Source: Ahaetulla prasina (lineage: Eukaryota > Chordata > Lepidosauria > Squamata > Colubridae). Taken from it: a stretch of 64,000 bases of DNA. The DNA lies in contig NC_080546.1 in NCBI RefSeq assembly GCF_028640845.1, positions 22,184,020 to 22,248,019 on the forward strand. The letters are read 5' to 3'. How positions within the stretch are numbered: position 1 is the first letter of the stretch; every line of letters starts with the position of its first letter. This document shows, in pieces, positions 22,256-32,815 of the stretch. Under the pieces are notes generated by a model. It saw nothing but the letters and a program-made list of their open reading frames with translations, did not search any database and was not told the DNA's origin. The position numbers were made by a program, and so were the translations under genes.

Positions 22256-22996
22256 AAGCCCTTCTTGGTTTTTTGTTTTTGATATTGATTTGAATTTAGC
22301 TTTTATTATATTTTATTTATGTTTGTTGTTCTATGCCACCCAGAGTCTTTGGACTTTGGGGCTGATTGTAGGCAATGATGCCGGTGTAAACTTGTTTTCA
22401 CTGTGTTTAGTTTTATTTTTGATTTTGTCTTTCTAACCTTAGTAAAGAATATTATATGTATTCCATCTTTCTGCTTTGAACTTTGGAGGTTTAAGATATC
22501 TTTTGATTATGATCTTACCCTTCAGCAAAACTGAAATGAAAGATTCTTATCCTCAGAGGTATTCTTTTTTTAAAAAGTTTCATATGAATTAGGTTAGTGA
22601 TAAAAGGCAAAGATCAACTTTTAATATGAAAGATGTACAACACACCAAATATGAATTAGATATTCCAATTGACTGTCACTGGAATTCAACAAAAGGCTGC
22701 ATCTTGTGTTGCTTTAAAACAGAATTATGAGATTTTTATTTTAATAATAATCTTGAAAAAAGAGATAGCAGATAACTTTAATTAATTTGGCAGAACTGGA
22801 TGACATTTCCAAGCTTACTATTTACTTCTGAGGAGATCAAGCCCACTAATTTGCAGAGGTGCAATTAAAGGAGTTGGAACAGAGTTGAAAATGAGATGTA
22901 CAGAAATATCAGCCTTAGCTAAGAAACTGATTATTTCCAGATGAGAATATTTGAGTGTGGGAAAATCATGAACTACATTTTTCTCACTTTTTCTTC
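22256..22996. other. No gene recognised
   Basis: Unique sequence. CTATGCCACCCAGAGTCTTTG near 22330 resembles an old SINE/LINE tail but is too short to assign. Confidence 0.4.
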
Positions 22997-23875
22997 ATAA
23001 AAGTAAAGGTAAATGTTTCCACTGTCCATTATTGAAAGAGACTTCCGTGACCATGTGGTTAGCATGACTATATGCTGAGGCAGGCAGAACAGAAGTGGTA
23101 CCACTTTATCTACTTGCATTTGCATCAGTGGTGAAATCTAAATTTCTTTCCTACCAGTTCTGTGAGTGTGGCTTGGTGGGAGGATCATGTGACTGGGTGG
23201 GTGTGGCTATGTAACCATGTGACTGGGGGATCAAAATACAGAAACTCACTAACAATGTCCTGCTGGAGCAGGGTTGGACTAGATGACCTCCAGGTCCCTT
23301 CCAGCCCTGGATTATCCCCTGAAGCTGCGTCTAGTGCCAGGTTTGTAGTCGTTCCTTCGTCTCTTTTTTCCTCCCTCCCTCCCTCTCTTTTCTTTCTTTC
23401 TCTCTCTCTCTCAAATGAACTCCCCACCCCCATTTTTTGCCTACACCCCCCATTTTTTGCTTAGCAGGCTTTTAAAAAATGCTTTTAAAAGTTAAAAAAA
23501 GCCTCTGACAATCAGGCACCTCAGCGGGGATTGTCAGAGCTTTGTTTTAACTCTTTAAAAGCATTTTTTACAACCTCTTGGGCCGAAAAGATTGTTAAAA
23601 ATATGCTTTTAAAAGTAAAAAAAAAAAGGCTCAGACAATTGCGTGGCTCAGCTGGGCATGGGGGGGGGGCAAGACATTTTTGCTACCGGTTCTGCGAACC
23701 ACCCACTGCCATTGCTACTGGATCAGCCAATCCAGTCCGAACCGGAAGCATTTCACCCCTCATTTGCATGCTTTTGTACTGCTAAGTGGGCAGGAGCTGG
23801 GGCAACTAACGAGAGTTCACGCTTTGTAGCTGACAAGTTTAATTGCTAAGCCATTGTGCCCCCTTCATAGCACTT
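22997..23875 (-). mobile_element. Sauria/Squam1-like SINE, diverged, split by a MITE
   Basis: Left part 22997-23125 (AAGTAAAGGTAAATGTTTCC, ACTTCCGTGACCATGTGG) and right part 23762-23875 (TGCTAAGTGGGCAGGAGCTG, ATTGCTAAGCCATTGTGCC) together form one minus-strand SINE interrupted at ATTTGCAT. Confidence 0.72.
23126..23761. mobile_element. hAT-type non-autonomous element, 636 bp
   Basis: Ends CAGTGGTGAAATC and GCATTTCACCCCTC are inverted repeats. The 8-bp ATTTGCAT is duplicated at 23118-23125 and 23762-23769. It contains a CT-rich simple repeat (about 23360-23415) and repeated TTTTTTAAC/GCTTTTAAAAG palindromes, with no transposase. ORFs here (for example 23162-23464) are incidental. Confidence 0.85.
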
Positions 23876-23894
23876 TCTTTATATGAAACCTTTA

Positions 23895-23913
23895 GAGATA
23901 AATACTAATTTTT
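23895..23913. repeat. Left target-site duplication of ORF1-only L1
   Basis: GAGATAAATACTAATTTTT here and GAGATAGATACTAATTTTT at 32816-32834 differ at one base over 19 bp. They bracket the whole 8.9-kb nest. Confidence 0.85.
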
Positions 23914-24840
23914 TATTATTATTAAAAAAGTTTTACAAAATTTTTCCCCATACATCCCCCCCATCCTAACCCTCTTCTCTCCCCCTTCCCTCCTTCTCCC
24001 ATTCCCTTCCCCCCCCCCGACTTCCCAGAGCAAATACAGGGTATAATGTCAACAATCACAAACTAAAATATACTAATCATCCAGAAGCTCCCACCCCTCT
24101 CTGAGCCCTTAACTCCCCTTTTCCATAAAAACGAAGAAAGGATTGTAGCAATACAATTTACAGTCTTTCCATTCATAAACTATTTAACTTTTTAATCTTT
24201 CAGTCCAATTTTTAAATATCAGTCTATCTTCTCCATTCCTGTATATATCTTGCATAAGCAGTCCTTCAAATATGATATTTCCACGTTACCATCTAAGTTC
24301 ATAAATTTTACTGTCCATTCTTCAACAATAAGCGGTATTCCAACTTCCGATATTACACCATCAAGAGTTATTCTTCAATATAATCCATGTTTGCTTTCTA
24401 AAATGTATTTGGCGATCAAAAGTCAATTAGGAAATATTCCTGATAGTCCATATTTGTATGTCCATCAAATAAACATCATCCTTTTAATTTGTTTAAATCT
24501 AACATTTAACTCCAGTTCATTCCCATATTCCCACCATTGTATTCTAAACATTTCTAAACAATCTTGACATATATAATTCCAACATTTAAATTAATAAGCA
24601 TTTTCTAAATCCTTAACCAGTTACTTTTCTTAACAATAAAATTCCAATTATATCTCTCGCTCTTAATTAATCAAATAACATTACTAAAATTACATCTCCA
24701 ACTTATATCCAAAATAAATCAATTATTAACAATTAAACCATATATAAACAAATAACATCATTACAATCACATCTCCAACATTTAAATTATTATTTTAACT
24801 TTCTTCTTTTATTATATTCAAAAAAATTTATCCTTTCCCA
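23914..24840 (-). other. 3' region of the ORF1-only L1 with G-rich polypurine tract
   Basis: On the minus strand this is AT-rich, ends in (A/T)-rich (AATAATAATAAAAAA), and carries at 23945-24019 a purine tract with many G-runs (GGGGGGGGGG, GGG, GGGGG, GGGGGGG). A G-rich polypurine tract is a hallmark of L1 3' UTRs. No RT, endonuclease or cysteine-rich ORF2 end was found in any frame; some minus-strand stretches (24250-24560) are open but match nothing I know. Confidence 0.65.
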
Positions 24841-26707
24841 TAGACAGAAACACCCTTTAATTTAGAAGCTACACGAGTCCCTCCTTGTTCGAAACCAGCA
24901 TGGATGCATAAAGAACTATCTGACAAATTGAAAGACAAAAAGGACAAATATAAAAAGTGGAAAGAGGGGCAAATAACTAAGGCAGAATATCAGCAAATAG
25001 CCCGAGCCTGTAAAGATGAAGTGAGGAAAGCTAAGGCTCACAATGAACAAAGGCTAGCGACAAAAGTAAAAAATAACAAAAAAAGCTTCTTCCAACATGT
25101 TAAAAACAAGAAAAAAGTCAAGGAAACAATTGGCCCATTGCTGGGAGAAAGTGGCAAGAAGATGACAAGCAACAGGGAGAAAGCAGATCTACTTGACTCA
25201 TATTTTGCATCTGTCTTTACACAAAAGGAAAAAACAATCCAACCTATCAAAAACAGAACTACAAAAAACAGATTAGAAACACAAGTTAAAATAGGGAAGA
25301 AAATGGTAAGTGAACACCTGTCTACCCTAGACGAGTTCAAATCACCAGGACCGGATGGATTACACCCCAAGGTTCTGAAGGAACTGGCAGACGTGATCTC
25401 AGAACCACTGAACTATATCTTTCAAAGATCCTGGAGCACAGGGGAGCTGCCAGAGGACTGGAAAAGAGCTGATGTAGTTCCCATCTTCAAAAAAGGAAAA
25501 AAAACAGACCCAGGAAACTACAGACCTATCAGCCTGACCTCAATACCGGGGAAGATTCTAGAAAAGATAATCAAGCAACGAATCACCAAACACCTAGAAG
25601 CAAACTAAGTAATAACCAAAAGCCAACATGGGTTTCTCAAAAACAGATCATGCCAGACTAATCTTATCGCATTCTTTGACAAAATGACAAAATTAGTAGA
25701 CCAGAGGAATGCTGTCGATATAATTTACTTGGACTTCAGTAAAGAATTTGATAAAGTAGACCATAACCTACTACTAGATAAAGTAGAAAAATGTGGGTTA
25801 GACAGCACCACCACCAGATGGATTCGTAACTGGCTGACCAACCGCACTCAACGTGTAGTCCTCAACGGAACTACATCCACATGGAGGGAAGTATGCAGTG
25901 GAGTACCCCAAGGCTCTGTTTTAGGCCCAGTACTCTTCAACATCTTCATCAATGACTTGGACGAGGGGATAGATGGGGAACTCATTAAATTTGCAGATGA
26001 CACCAAGCTGGCAGGAATAGCCAACACTCCAGAAGATAGGCTCAAATTACAGAAAGATCTTGACAAACTTGAACATTGGGCGCTATCTAACAAAATGAAA
26101 TTCAACAGTGAAAAAGCTAAGATTCTACATTTAGGCAAAAAAACCAAAATGCACCGGTACCGTATATGTGGTACCTTGCTCAATAGTAGTACCTGTGAGA
26201 GGGATTTTGGAGTCCTAGTGGATAACCATTTCGATATGAGCCAGCAGTGTGCAGCAGCTGCTAAAAAAGCCAACACAGTTCTGGGCTGCATAAACAGAGG
26301 GATAAAATCAAGATCACGTGAAGTGTTAGTGCCACTTTATAATGCCTTGGTAAGGCCACACTTGGAATATTGCATCCAGTTTTGGTCTCCACGATGTAAA
26401 AAAGATGTTGAGACTCTAGAAAGAGTGCAGAGAAGAGCAACAAAGATGATTAGAGGACTGGAGGCTAAAACATATGAAGAACGGTTGCAGGAACTGGGTA
26501 TGTCTAGTTTAATAAAAAGAAGGACTAGGGGAGACATGATAGCTGTGTTCCAATATCTCAGGGGTTGCCACAAAGAAGAGGGAGTCGGGCTGTTCTCCAA
26601 AGCACCTGAGGGTAGAACAAGAAGCAATGGGTGGAAACTGATCAAAGAAAGAAGCAACTTAGGAGAAATTTCCTGACAGTTAGAACAATTAATAAGTAGA
26701 ACGACTT

Positions 26708-27621
26708 ATTTTATTTTTATTATTTATTTATTAATCGTATTTATATACCGCCCTATCTCCCGAAGGACTCAGGGCGGTTCACAGGCATTTAAAAACATAT
26801 AAATATAAATACAGAATAAAAACAATTAAGAAACTTATTTGAAAGCCCGTTAATTAAAATATACAAATAAAACCCAATTAAAACCCATAAATTTAAAACC
26901 TAGCTCAGTCCTGCACAATTAAATAAATATGTTTTAAGCCCGCGGCGGAAGGTCCGAAGGTCCGGAAGCTGGCGGAGTCCGGGGGGAAGTTCGTTCCAAA
27001 GGGTGGGAGCCCCCACAGAGAAGGCCCTTGCCCTGGGCGTCGCCAGACGACATTGCCTTGCTGACGGCACTGAGGAGACCTCTCTGTGAGAGCGCACGGG
27101 TCGGTGAGAGGTATTCGGTAGCAGTAGGCGGTCCCGTAAATAACCCGGCCCAATGCCATGGAGCGCTTTAAAGGTGGTCACCAAGACCTTGAAGCGCACC
27201 CGGAAGGCCACAGGTAGCCAGTGCAGTCTGCGCAGGATGGGTGTTATACGGGAGCCACGAGGGGCTCCATCTATCACCCGCGCAGCCGCGTTCTGGACTA
27301 ACTGCAGCCTCCGGATGCCCTTCAAGGAGCCCCATGTGAGAGCATTGCAGTAATCCAGGCGAGACGTCACGAGTGCGTGAGTGACCGTGCATAGGGCATC
27401 CCGGTCCAGAAAGGGGCGCAACTGGCGTACCAGGCGAACCTGGTAGAACGCTCTCCTGGAGACGGCCGTCAAATGGTCTTCTAGAGACAGCCGTTCATCC
27501 AGGAGGACGCCTAAGTTGCGGACCCTTTCCATCGGGGCCAATGACTCGCCACCGATGGTCAGCCGCGGATTAAGCTGACTGTACCGGGATGCCGGCATCC
27601 ACAACCACTCTGTCTTGGCGG
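26708..27621 (-). mobile_element. L2 LINE, 5'-truncated 3' end (914 bp)
   Basis: Minus strand: C-terminal part of the L2 reverse-transcriptase protein, stop, about 200-bp 3' UTR with the hairpin-like CCGCCCTGAGTCCTTCGGG, and an (AAT/AAAT)-rich tail at 26708-26740. GC-rich against the AT-rich surroundings. It lies within CR1 codons. Confidence 0.9.
26900..27621 (-). pseudogene. L2 ORF2 C-terminal fragment
   Basis: About 240 codons, open to the stop at 26900-26902, starting at TEWLWMPASRYSQL. It holds the thumb and C-terminal domain typical of L2: ERVRNLGVLLDERLS, RPFLDRDALCTVTHA, SRLDYCNAL, VQNAAARVI, LHWLPVAFRVRFKVL, and FSVGAPTLWNELP. The catalytic palm (YADD) lies upstream of the truncation, so the copy cannot encode active RT. 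Apparent coding upstream of 27621 is CR1 read backwards. Confidence 0.9.
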
Positions 27622-27845
27622 GACTTGCCTGCAGAAGTTGTGAATGCTCCAACACTGGAAATTTTTAAGAAAATGTTGGATAACCATCTGACTGAGATGG
27701 TGTAGGGTTCCTGCCTAGGCAGGGGGTTGGACTAGAAGGCCTCCAAGGTCCCTTCCAACTCTGTTGTTATGTTATGTTATGTTATGTTTTAATTCCCCTG
27801 TTTTCTCCAATATTTCTCCTCCCCTCCCCTTATCTTGTATTTGTA

Positions 27846-28284
27846 TTACATCCTTATCCCATTTTTTTTTGCCATCTTGACACCAATCAACTTAGCTTCT
27901 AGCAACAAAGGATTTGAAGCCTTTAATACATTAATATAAAAATCTCTTGCTTTAAGAACTGTACTAAGGCAATACTTTCTTCCTTTATAATTCACTGTTA
28001 AACCAGCTGGAACATCCCATCTAAACTGTATCTGATGTTTCTTAAGTTCATCCACTAAAAAAGCAAATTCTTTTCTCTTTCTTAACATTTTAGGAGGAAT
28101 TTCTTTCATCATTATTATATCTTGTTCTAGTATTTGAAATTTATTTTTATAAAATGCTTGTAAGATTCCATACCTAATCTTCTTAGTTGTAAAATAAATC
28201 ACCACTTCTCTTGGTAATTGCCTCTGTTTAGCCAGCCAGGAGTTAACACGATAATTTTTTTCAATATTAACTTCAAAATCTTCT
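27846..28284 (-). pseudogene. L1-like ORF1, C-terminal half
   Basis: Minus strand, ending at the stop 27846-27848. PEDFEVNIEKNYRVNSW and REVVIYFTTKKIR lead into the ORF1p C-terminal domain (EIPPKMLRKRKEFAFLVDEL, IQFRWDVPAGLTVNYKGR), the L1 transposase-22-type RNA-binding domain. The N-terminal half is at 31689-32174, separated by a 3.4-kb L2. The residues are better preserved than the ORF2 of the L1 at 5.4-8.7 kb. Confidence 0.82.
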
Positions 28285-31200
28285 GGATTTATTTATTTTA
28301 TTTTATTTTATTTATTTAAATTTTTATACTAGCCCTTCTCCCGAAGGACTCAGGGCGGTGTACAGCCAAAAATAAAAACAGCAAGTATACAAAGTTAAAA
28401 TATCAATTTAAAATACCTATTCAATAGTGGCCGAATTAAAACCGTCAGATTGACCTAACCTAAAATACCCCATATAAAATTACAAAGGATTAAAACTTTA
28501 AAATTTGGAATTTAAAAAATCAGTCAGTCCAGTCCCGCTTGAATAAATAAGTGAGTTTTTAATTCCCGGCGAAAGGTCCGAAGGTCAGATATTTGGCGCA
28601 AACCGGGGGGAAGGTCATTCCAGAGCGTAGGTGCTCCATCAGAGAAGGCCCTCCCTCTGGGGGCCGCCAGCCGGCATTGCTTGGCGGACGGCACCCTGAG
28701 GAGACCCTCTCTGTGAGAGCGTACGGGTCAATGGGAGGCATAAGGTAACAGCAGGCGGTCCCGTAAGTACCTGGGCCCTAAGCCATGGAGCGCTTTGAAG
28801 GTGGTAACCAAAACCTTGAAGCGCACCCGAAAGACCACAGGTAGCCAGTGCAGACTGCGCAGGAGCGGTGTTACCCGGGAGCAACAAGGAGCTCCCTCAA
28901 TCACCCGCGCAGCTGCATTCTGGACTAACTGGAGTCTCCGAGTGCACTTCAGGGGTAGCCCCATGTAGAGAGCATTGCAATAATCCAGGCGGGAAGTCAC
29001 GAGAGCATGAGTGACCGTGCATAAGGCATCCCGGTCCAGAAAAGGGACGCAACTGGCGGACCAGGCGAACCTGGTAGAAGGCTCTCCTGGAGACGGCTGC
29101 CAAATGATCTTCAAACGACAGCCGTCCATCCAGGAGAATGCCCAAGTTGCGTACCCTCTCTGTTGGGGCCAGTGACTCGCCCCCAACAGACAGCAGCGGT
29201 TGCAGCTGACTGTACCGGGGTGCCGGCATCCACAGCCACTCCGTCTTGGATGGATTGAGTCTGAGTCTGTTTCTCCCCATCCAGACCCGTACGGCCTCCA
29301 GGCAACGAGACAGCAGTTCAACAGCTTCGTTGGGGTGGCCCGGGGTGGAAAAGTACAGCTGAGTGTCATCAGCGTATAGCTGATAACTCACCCCGAAGCC
29401 ACTGATGACCTCACACAACGGCTTCATGTAGATGTTGAACAGGAGAGGTGAGAGAATCGACCCCTGAGGCACCCCACAAGTAAGGCGCCTCGGAGCCGAC
29501 CTCTGCCCCCCTGTCAACACCGTCTGCGTCCGGTCAGAGAGATAGGAGGAGAACCACCGATAAACGGTGCCTCTCACTCCCAAACTCTCCGACCGGCGCA
29601 GCAGGATACCATGGTCGATGGTATCAAAAGCCGATGAAAGATCCAGCAGGACCAGGGCAGAGGAACAACCCCTATCCCTGGCCCTCCAGAGATCATCCAC
29701 CAACGCGACCAAAGCTGTCTCCGTGCTATACCCGGACCGGAAGCCGGACTGGAACAGGTCTAGATAGACGGCTTCATCCAGGTACTGGGGAAGCTGCTGT
29801 GCCACCACACTCTCTACAACCTTCGCCACAAAGCGGAGGTTGGAGACTGGACGGTAGTTACCCAAAATAGCTGGGTCCAGGGAAGGCTTCTTGAGGAGGG
29901 GTCTCACCACCGCCTCTTTCAAGGCAGCGGGGAAAACCCCTTCCAACAAAGAAGCATTTATAATTCCCCGAAGCCAGCCTCGTGTCACCTCCTGAGTGGC
30001 CAGCACCAGCCAGGAGGGACACGGGTCCAGTAAACATGTAGTGGCATGTAACCTCCCCAGCAGCCTGTCCACATCCTCTGGAGCCACAGAATCAAACTCA
30101 TCCCAAACAACATCAACAAGACTTGTCTCAGTCATCCCATCCGGATCATCACAATCTTGGTCCAAACTATCCCGAAGCTGAGCGATTTTATCGTATAGAT
30201 AACCACTAAACTCCTCAGCACGTCCCTGCAAGGGGTCATCCCGTCCCCCCTGGTGTAAAAGGGAACGGGTCACCCGAAACAGGGCAGCCGGGCGGTTATC
30301 TGCCGACGCAATGAGGGTGGAAACATAGGAACGTTTCGCAACCCTCATTGCCACTAGGTAGGCCTTCGAAAAAGACCTAATTAGTGTCTGATCAGCCTCG
30401 GAACGGCTGGACCTCCAGCTACTCTCTAGGCGTCTTCTCCGGCGTTTCATCTCTCTCAGCTCCTCAGAGAACCAAGGAGCCAATTGAGATCTACGCCGGG
30501 TCAGAGGCCGCAAAGGCACGACACAGTCCAAAGCCCCAGCCGCAGCCTGTTCCCAGGCCGCAACTTGTTCTTCAGTTGTGCCATGGGCAAGATCATCAGG
30601 AAATGGCCCAAGCTCCGTCAGGAACCTCTCGGGGTCCATCAGGCGCCTGGGACGGAACCAACGCATTGGTTTCGTCTCCCTGCGGTGGTGAGCGGCGGTC
30701 TGAAAGTCTAGGCGGAGGAGAAAATGATCTGTCCATGACACCGGTGTCGTCACTAAATCCCCTAATACCAGATCATTAAACCACTGTCCAGAGATATAAA
30801 TCAAGTCCAGTGTGGACCCCCCCGTGTGTGTAGGTCCATCAGTTACTTGGATCAGGTACAAGGCCGTCATGGAAGCCTGGAACTCCTGAACCACCGTCGA
30901 TGACAAGCCGGCCGATGGCAGATTGAAGTCCCCCATGACCAAAAGTCTGGGGATCTCAATCGCTACCCCGGCAAGCACCTCAAGCAGCTCAGGCAGGGCT
31001 GTAGTCACGTAGCAAGGAGCCAGGTACGCGATCAACAGACCCATCTGATTCTTATGGCCCCACTTCACAAGAAGCGATTCACAACCGGCTATCTGAGGCA
31101 CAGTGGACTCTCTCGGCTCAAGACTCTCTCTCATCACAACCGCCACCCCGCCACCCCTACCCTGGGCCCTCGGCTGATGAAATGCTCGGAAACCCGGCGG

Positions 31201-31645
31201 GCACAGTTCAACCAGGGGCACACCCCCTTCTGCGCCCAGCCAGGTCTCCGTAATGCCCATAAAGTCCGCGGACTCCCCCCGAATATGATCACAAATCAGG
31301 GGGGCCTTGTTAACCACGGACCGGGCATTGCACAACATCAGCCGCATGCCCGGGCCCTGAGGATCCTGACCTTCCGGGGAACGGGTAAGAACTGAGGGAC
31401 CGGAGCACGTTATCGCTTTTAAACAGCGAGTCCGTGCTCCCGAAAAATGATACGGCCCCTTGCTTCCGCCATATCTGCCCCTCCCACTTACCGTACAGAT
31501 GGAACCAACATCTACGCCTGGTACGAATCCCTCACCCCCCTCCCTCGGACCGGATAAAACGCCATGGACAACTCCCGGGACTGGACTTACTCTCCCCGAC
31601 GGGTTTCCCCCCCCCCGTCGCTTCCCTCCCCCCCTTTAAAAAACC
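28285..31645 (-). mobile_element. L2 LINE, near full length (3.36 kb)
   Basis: Minus strand: GC-rich 5' UTR (31645-31348), a long ORF2, 3' UTR with CCGCCCTGAGTCCTTCGGG and an (ATAAA)n-type tail at 28288-28320. It is inserted in ORF1 of the L1-like element; a possible short duplication CTTCT (28280-28284 and 31646-31650) flanks it. GC content changes abruptly at both edges. Confidence 0.88.
28524..31347 (-). pseudogene. L2 ORF2: endonuclease-reverse transcriptase with late frameshifts
   Basis: One frame is open for about 770 codons from the ATG at 31347. Residues 1-225 are an AP-type endonuclease (CNARSVVNK, ITETWL, VMGDFNLPS around residues 138-145, WTDHFLLR). The RT follows with VVRPLLKKPSLD, NYRPVSNLRFV, FQSGFRSGYSTETALV, VLLDLSSAFDTIDH, GVPQGSILSPLLFN and catalytic YADD at residues 658-661 (nt 29365-29376). 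At about 29040 an extra base (AAAAGGGAC against AAAGGGGC in the sister copy) shifts the frame. The C-terminal domain continues in the next frame (DRDALCTVTHALV, LHWLPVVFRVRFKVL) and shifts again near 28735; the original stop is TGA at 28524-28526, giving about 940 codons. All catalytic motifs I can see survive. In life such a protein nicks the target and copies element RNA. Confidence 0.9.
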
Positions 31646-31688
31646 CTTCTCTCCAGTTATCTGTGCAAAAGCCTGTGTAAAAATCTTT

Positions 31689-32174
31689 TTAAATTCTCCT
31701 GCTTACATCCTTCAATCCTCTCACCCTTACGGCATACTCCATTAACCTATATTGTAATATAACCATTTCTTCATCTGCCCTATCCACCTTAACCTGTATT
31801 CCCTCTATTTCGTTTTCTAAATTCAAATTAACTTGATTTATTTGGACCTCCTCTATTTTCCTTTCCAAATCCAAATTAACTTGATTAAGTTCTTCCATTC
31901 TTTCATTCATCTGAATAGTATAATTTGCTAAGTGTTTAAATGTATCCACTACACTTTCCAAATCCTTATTCTGAGTTTCCACCATATCTTTAAAATCCAG
32001 TATTCCTTTTTCCATTTCATTAAATTTTTGATCTATTAGAGAAATTTGAACCTCCCAGAGTTCCTTTAAAAAAGCCCTTAAATATTCCTTAAGATCTTCT
32101 TTTAACTTCTGTATTTGAACTAGAGAGATTTCACAGTCCTTGATAACATTTGGCTTTGTTTGCTTAAAAGCCAT
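31689..32174 (-). pseudogene. L1-like ORF1, N-terminal coiled-coil half
   Basis: 161 codons from ATG at 32174 (MAFKQTKPNVIKD). Residues about 20-145 are a long heptad-rich helix (LKEDLKEYLRAFLKEL, MEELNQVNLDLERKIEEV) with a small internal duplication NQVNLxLExxIE. MEYAVRVRGLKD begins the RRM. A frameshift then gives a stop at 31689; the L2 insertion starts at 31645. The start ATG is the first in frame after the 5' UTR. The C-terminal half is at 27846-28284. Confidence 0.82.
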
Positions 32175-32815
32175 TTCCTGTTAAGCTATAATATGCCAAA
32201 TGGCAAAGAGAAATTAAAAAAAAAATGGAAAAATTCAGTAAATCTTCTCCTCTTGAACACTATAATAAAAAATAAATCAGTTCTTGTTCATTCCATTTAC
32301 TTAATCTCTTCTTATATACTTCGTATAGCTTCAACACCAACTGTTTTAACAAGCATTTCCTTAACTTTCCCTTTCAAAGAACAAAATGCCATTTCCTTTC
32401 TTCGTCTCCGATTTTTCCAACAAAGTATCCTCTGGTTAGGGAGTTAGAATTTCCTTACAAATAACTGCCAATACTCCTGTTTTTGCTCCGTCTGTGTTAA
32501 AAATCCATTCACAGGTCCATATCGATTGCAGAAGTGGATGCAGTGTTTTGTTCTGCCATTAAGGCAGAAGTATTCCGGATCCAGAGCTTTTCCGAGCTTA
32601 AGAAGGAGCGGTCACCCTCAAGACTCCAGAAACTTTCCTGGGGCTTTCCGGGGGGCTCTACTTCAGCCTGAATGCTCACCTTTCCCTCTTTACCAGAGGA
32701 AAAGGTTTCTGAGCCACCAGACAGTTGATTTGCGCTGTCTGAACGGCTCTACGCGATCACGGAGCTAGCAGACTAAAAAAGACTACCATCAACATGGCGG
32801 AGCCACCAGAAGTCC
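32175..32815 (-). promoter_or_regulatory. 5' UTR of the ORF1-only L1
   Basis: Minus-strand sequence from the target duplication to the ORF1 ATG, about 640 bp, becoming GC-richer towards the 5' end (GGCTCCGCCATGTTGATGG at about 32790-32808). In L1s this holds the internal promoter. Its completeness suggests a full-length insertion. Confidence 0.6.

Larger units (their letters stand above)
26703..27626. repeat. 5-bp target-site duplication of L2 in CR1
   Basis: GACTT at 26703-26707 and 27622-27626. Removing the insert and one copy restores the CR1 reading AACGACTTGCCTGCAGAAG. Confidence 0.75.
24847..27705 (+). pseudogene. CR1 ORF2 (reverse transcriptase), nearly open but split
   Basis: One frame runs from 24847 to 26676 with a single in-frame stop (TAA, 25606-25608). 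Motifs in order: KPAWMHKELSDKLKDKK, SPGPDGLHPKVLKEL, WKRADVVPIFKKG, NYRPISLTSIPGKILE, then after the stop QHGFLKNRSC, IIYLDFSKEFDKVDH, GVPQGSVLGPVLFNIFIND, and the catalytic FADD at 25990-26001. The C-terminal domain follows (DFGVLVDNHFDMS, LEYCIQFWSPR, RRTRGDMIAVFQYL). A 1-bp deletion near 26655 shifts the frame and an L2 splits the end; it resumes at 27627 as PAEVVNAPTLEIFKKMLD to a stop at 27703-27705. The endonuclease is missing through 5' truncation. The RT core residues are intact, so the copy is fairly young. Confidence 0.9.
24841..27787 (+). mobile_element. CR1 LINE, 5'-truncated, split by an L2
   Basis: It begins within ORF2 (ETPFNLEATRVPP) and ends with the CR1 3' UTR (GGGGTTGGACTAGAAGGCC, AAGGTCCCTTCCAACTCTG) and an eroded (TATGT)n/(GTTAT)n repeat at 27763-27787. 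It lies in the 3' half of the ORF1-only L1, in opposite orientation. A 914-bp L2 fragment interrupts its C-terminal codons. Confidence 0.88.
23914..32815 (-). mobile_element. ORF1-only L1-like element (HAL1-like), with three nested LINEs
   Basis: Reading the minus strand: 5' UTR (32815-32175), ORF1 N-terminal half (32174-31646), ORF1 C-terminal half (28284-27846), spacer to 27788, then about 930 bp of AT-rich 3' region with a G-rich polypurine tract and an A-rich end at 23914. The CR1 (24841-27787) and the long L2 (28285-31645) are later insertions. Without them the element is about 2.6 kb and there is no trace of endonuclease or reverse transcriptase between ORF1 and the 3' UTR. One 19-bp duplication bounds both ends, so the parts came in as one RNA copy. 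Mammalian HAL1 (half-L1) elements have this design. An ORF2 lost when the CR1 inserted cannot be ruled out. Confidence 0.72.

Noticed and set aside
24250..24567. 105-residue plus-strand ORF
   Set aside because: Antisense to the 3' region of the L1-like element; AT-rich with no motif.
30384..30779. Plus-strand ORFs at 29567-30779 and 31054-31745
   Set aside because: Antisense shadows of the GC-rich L2 ORF2.
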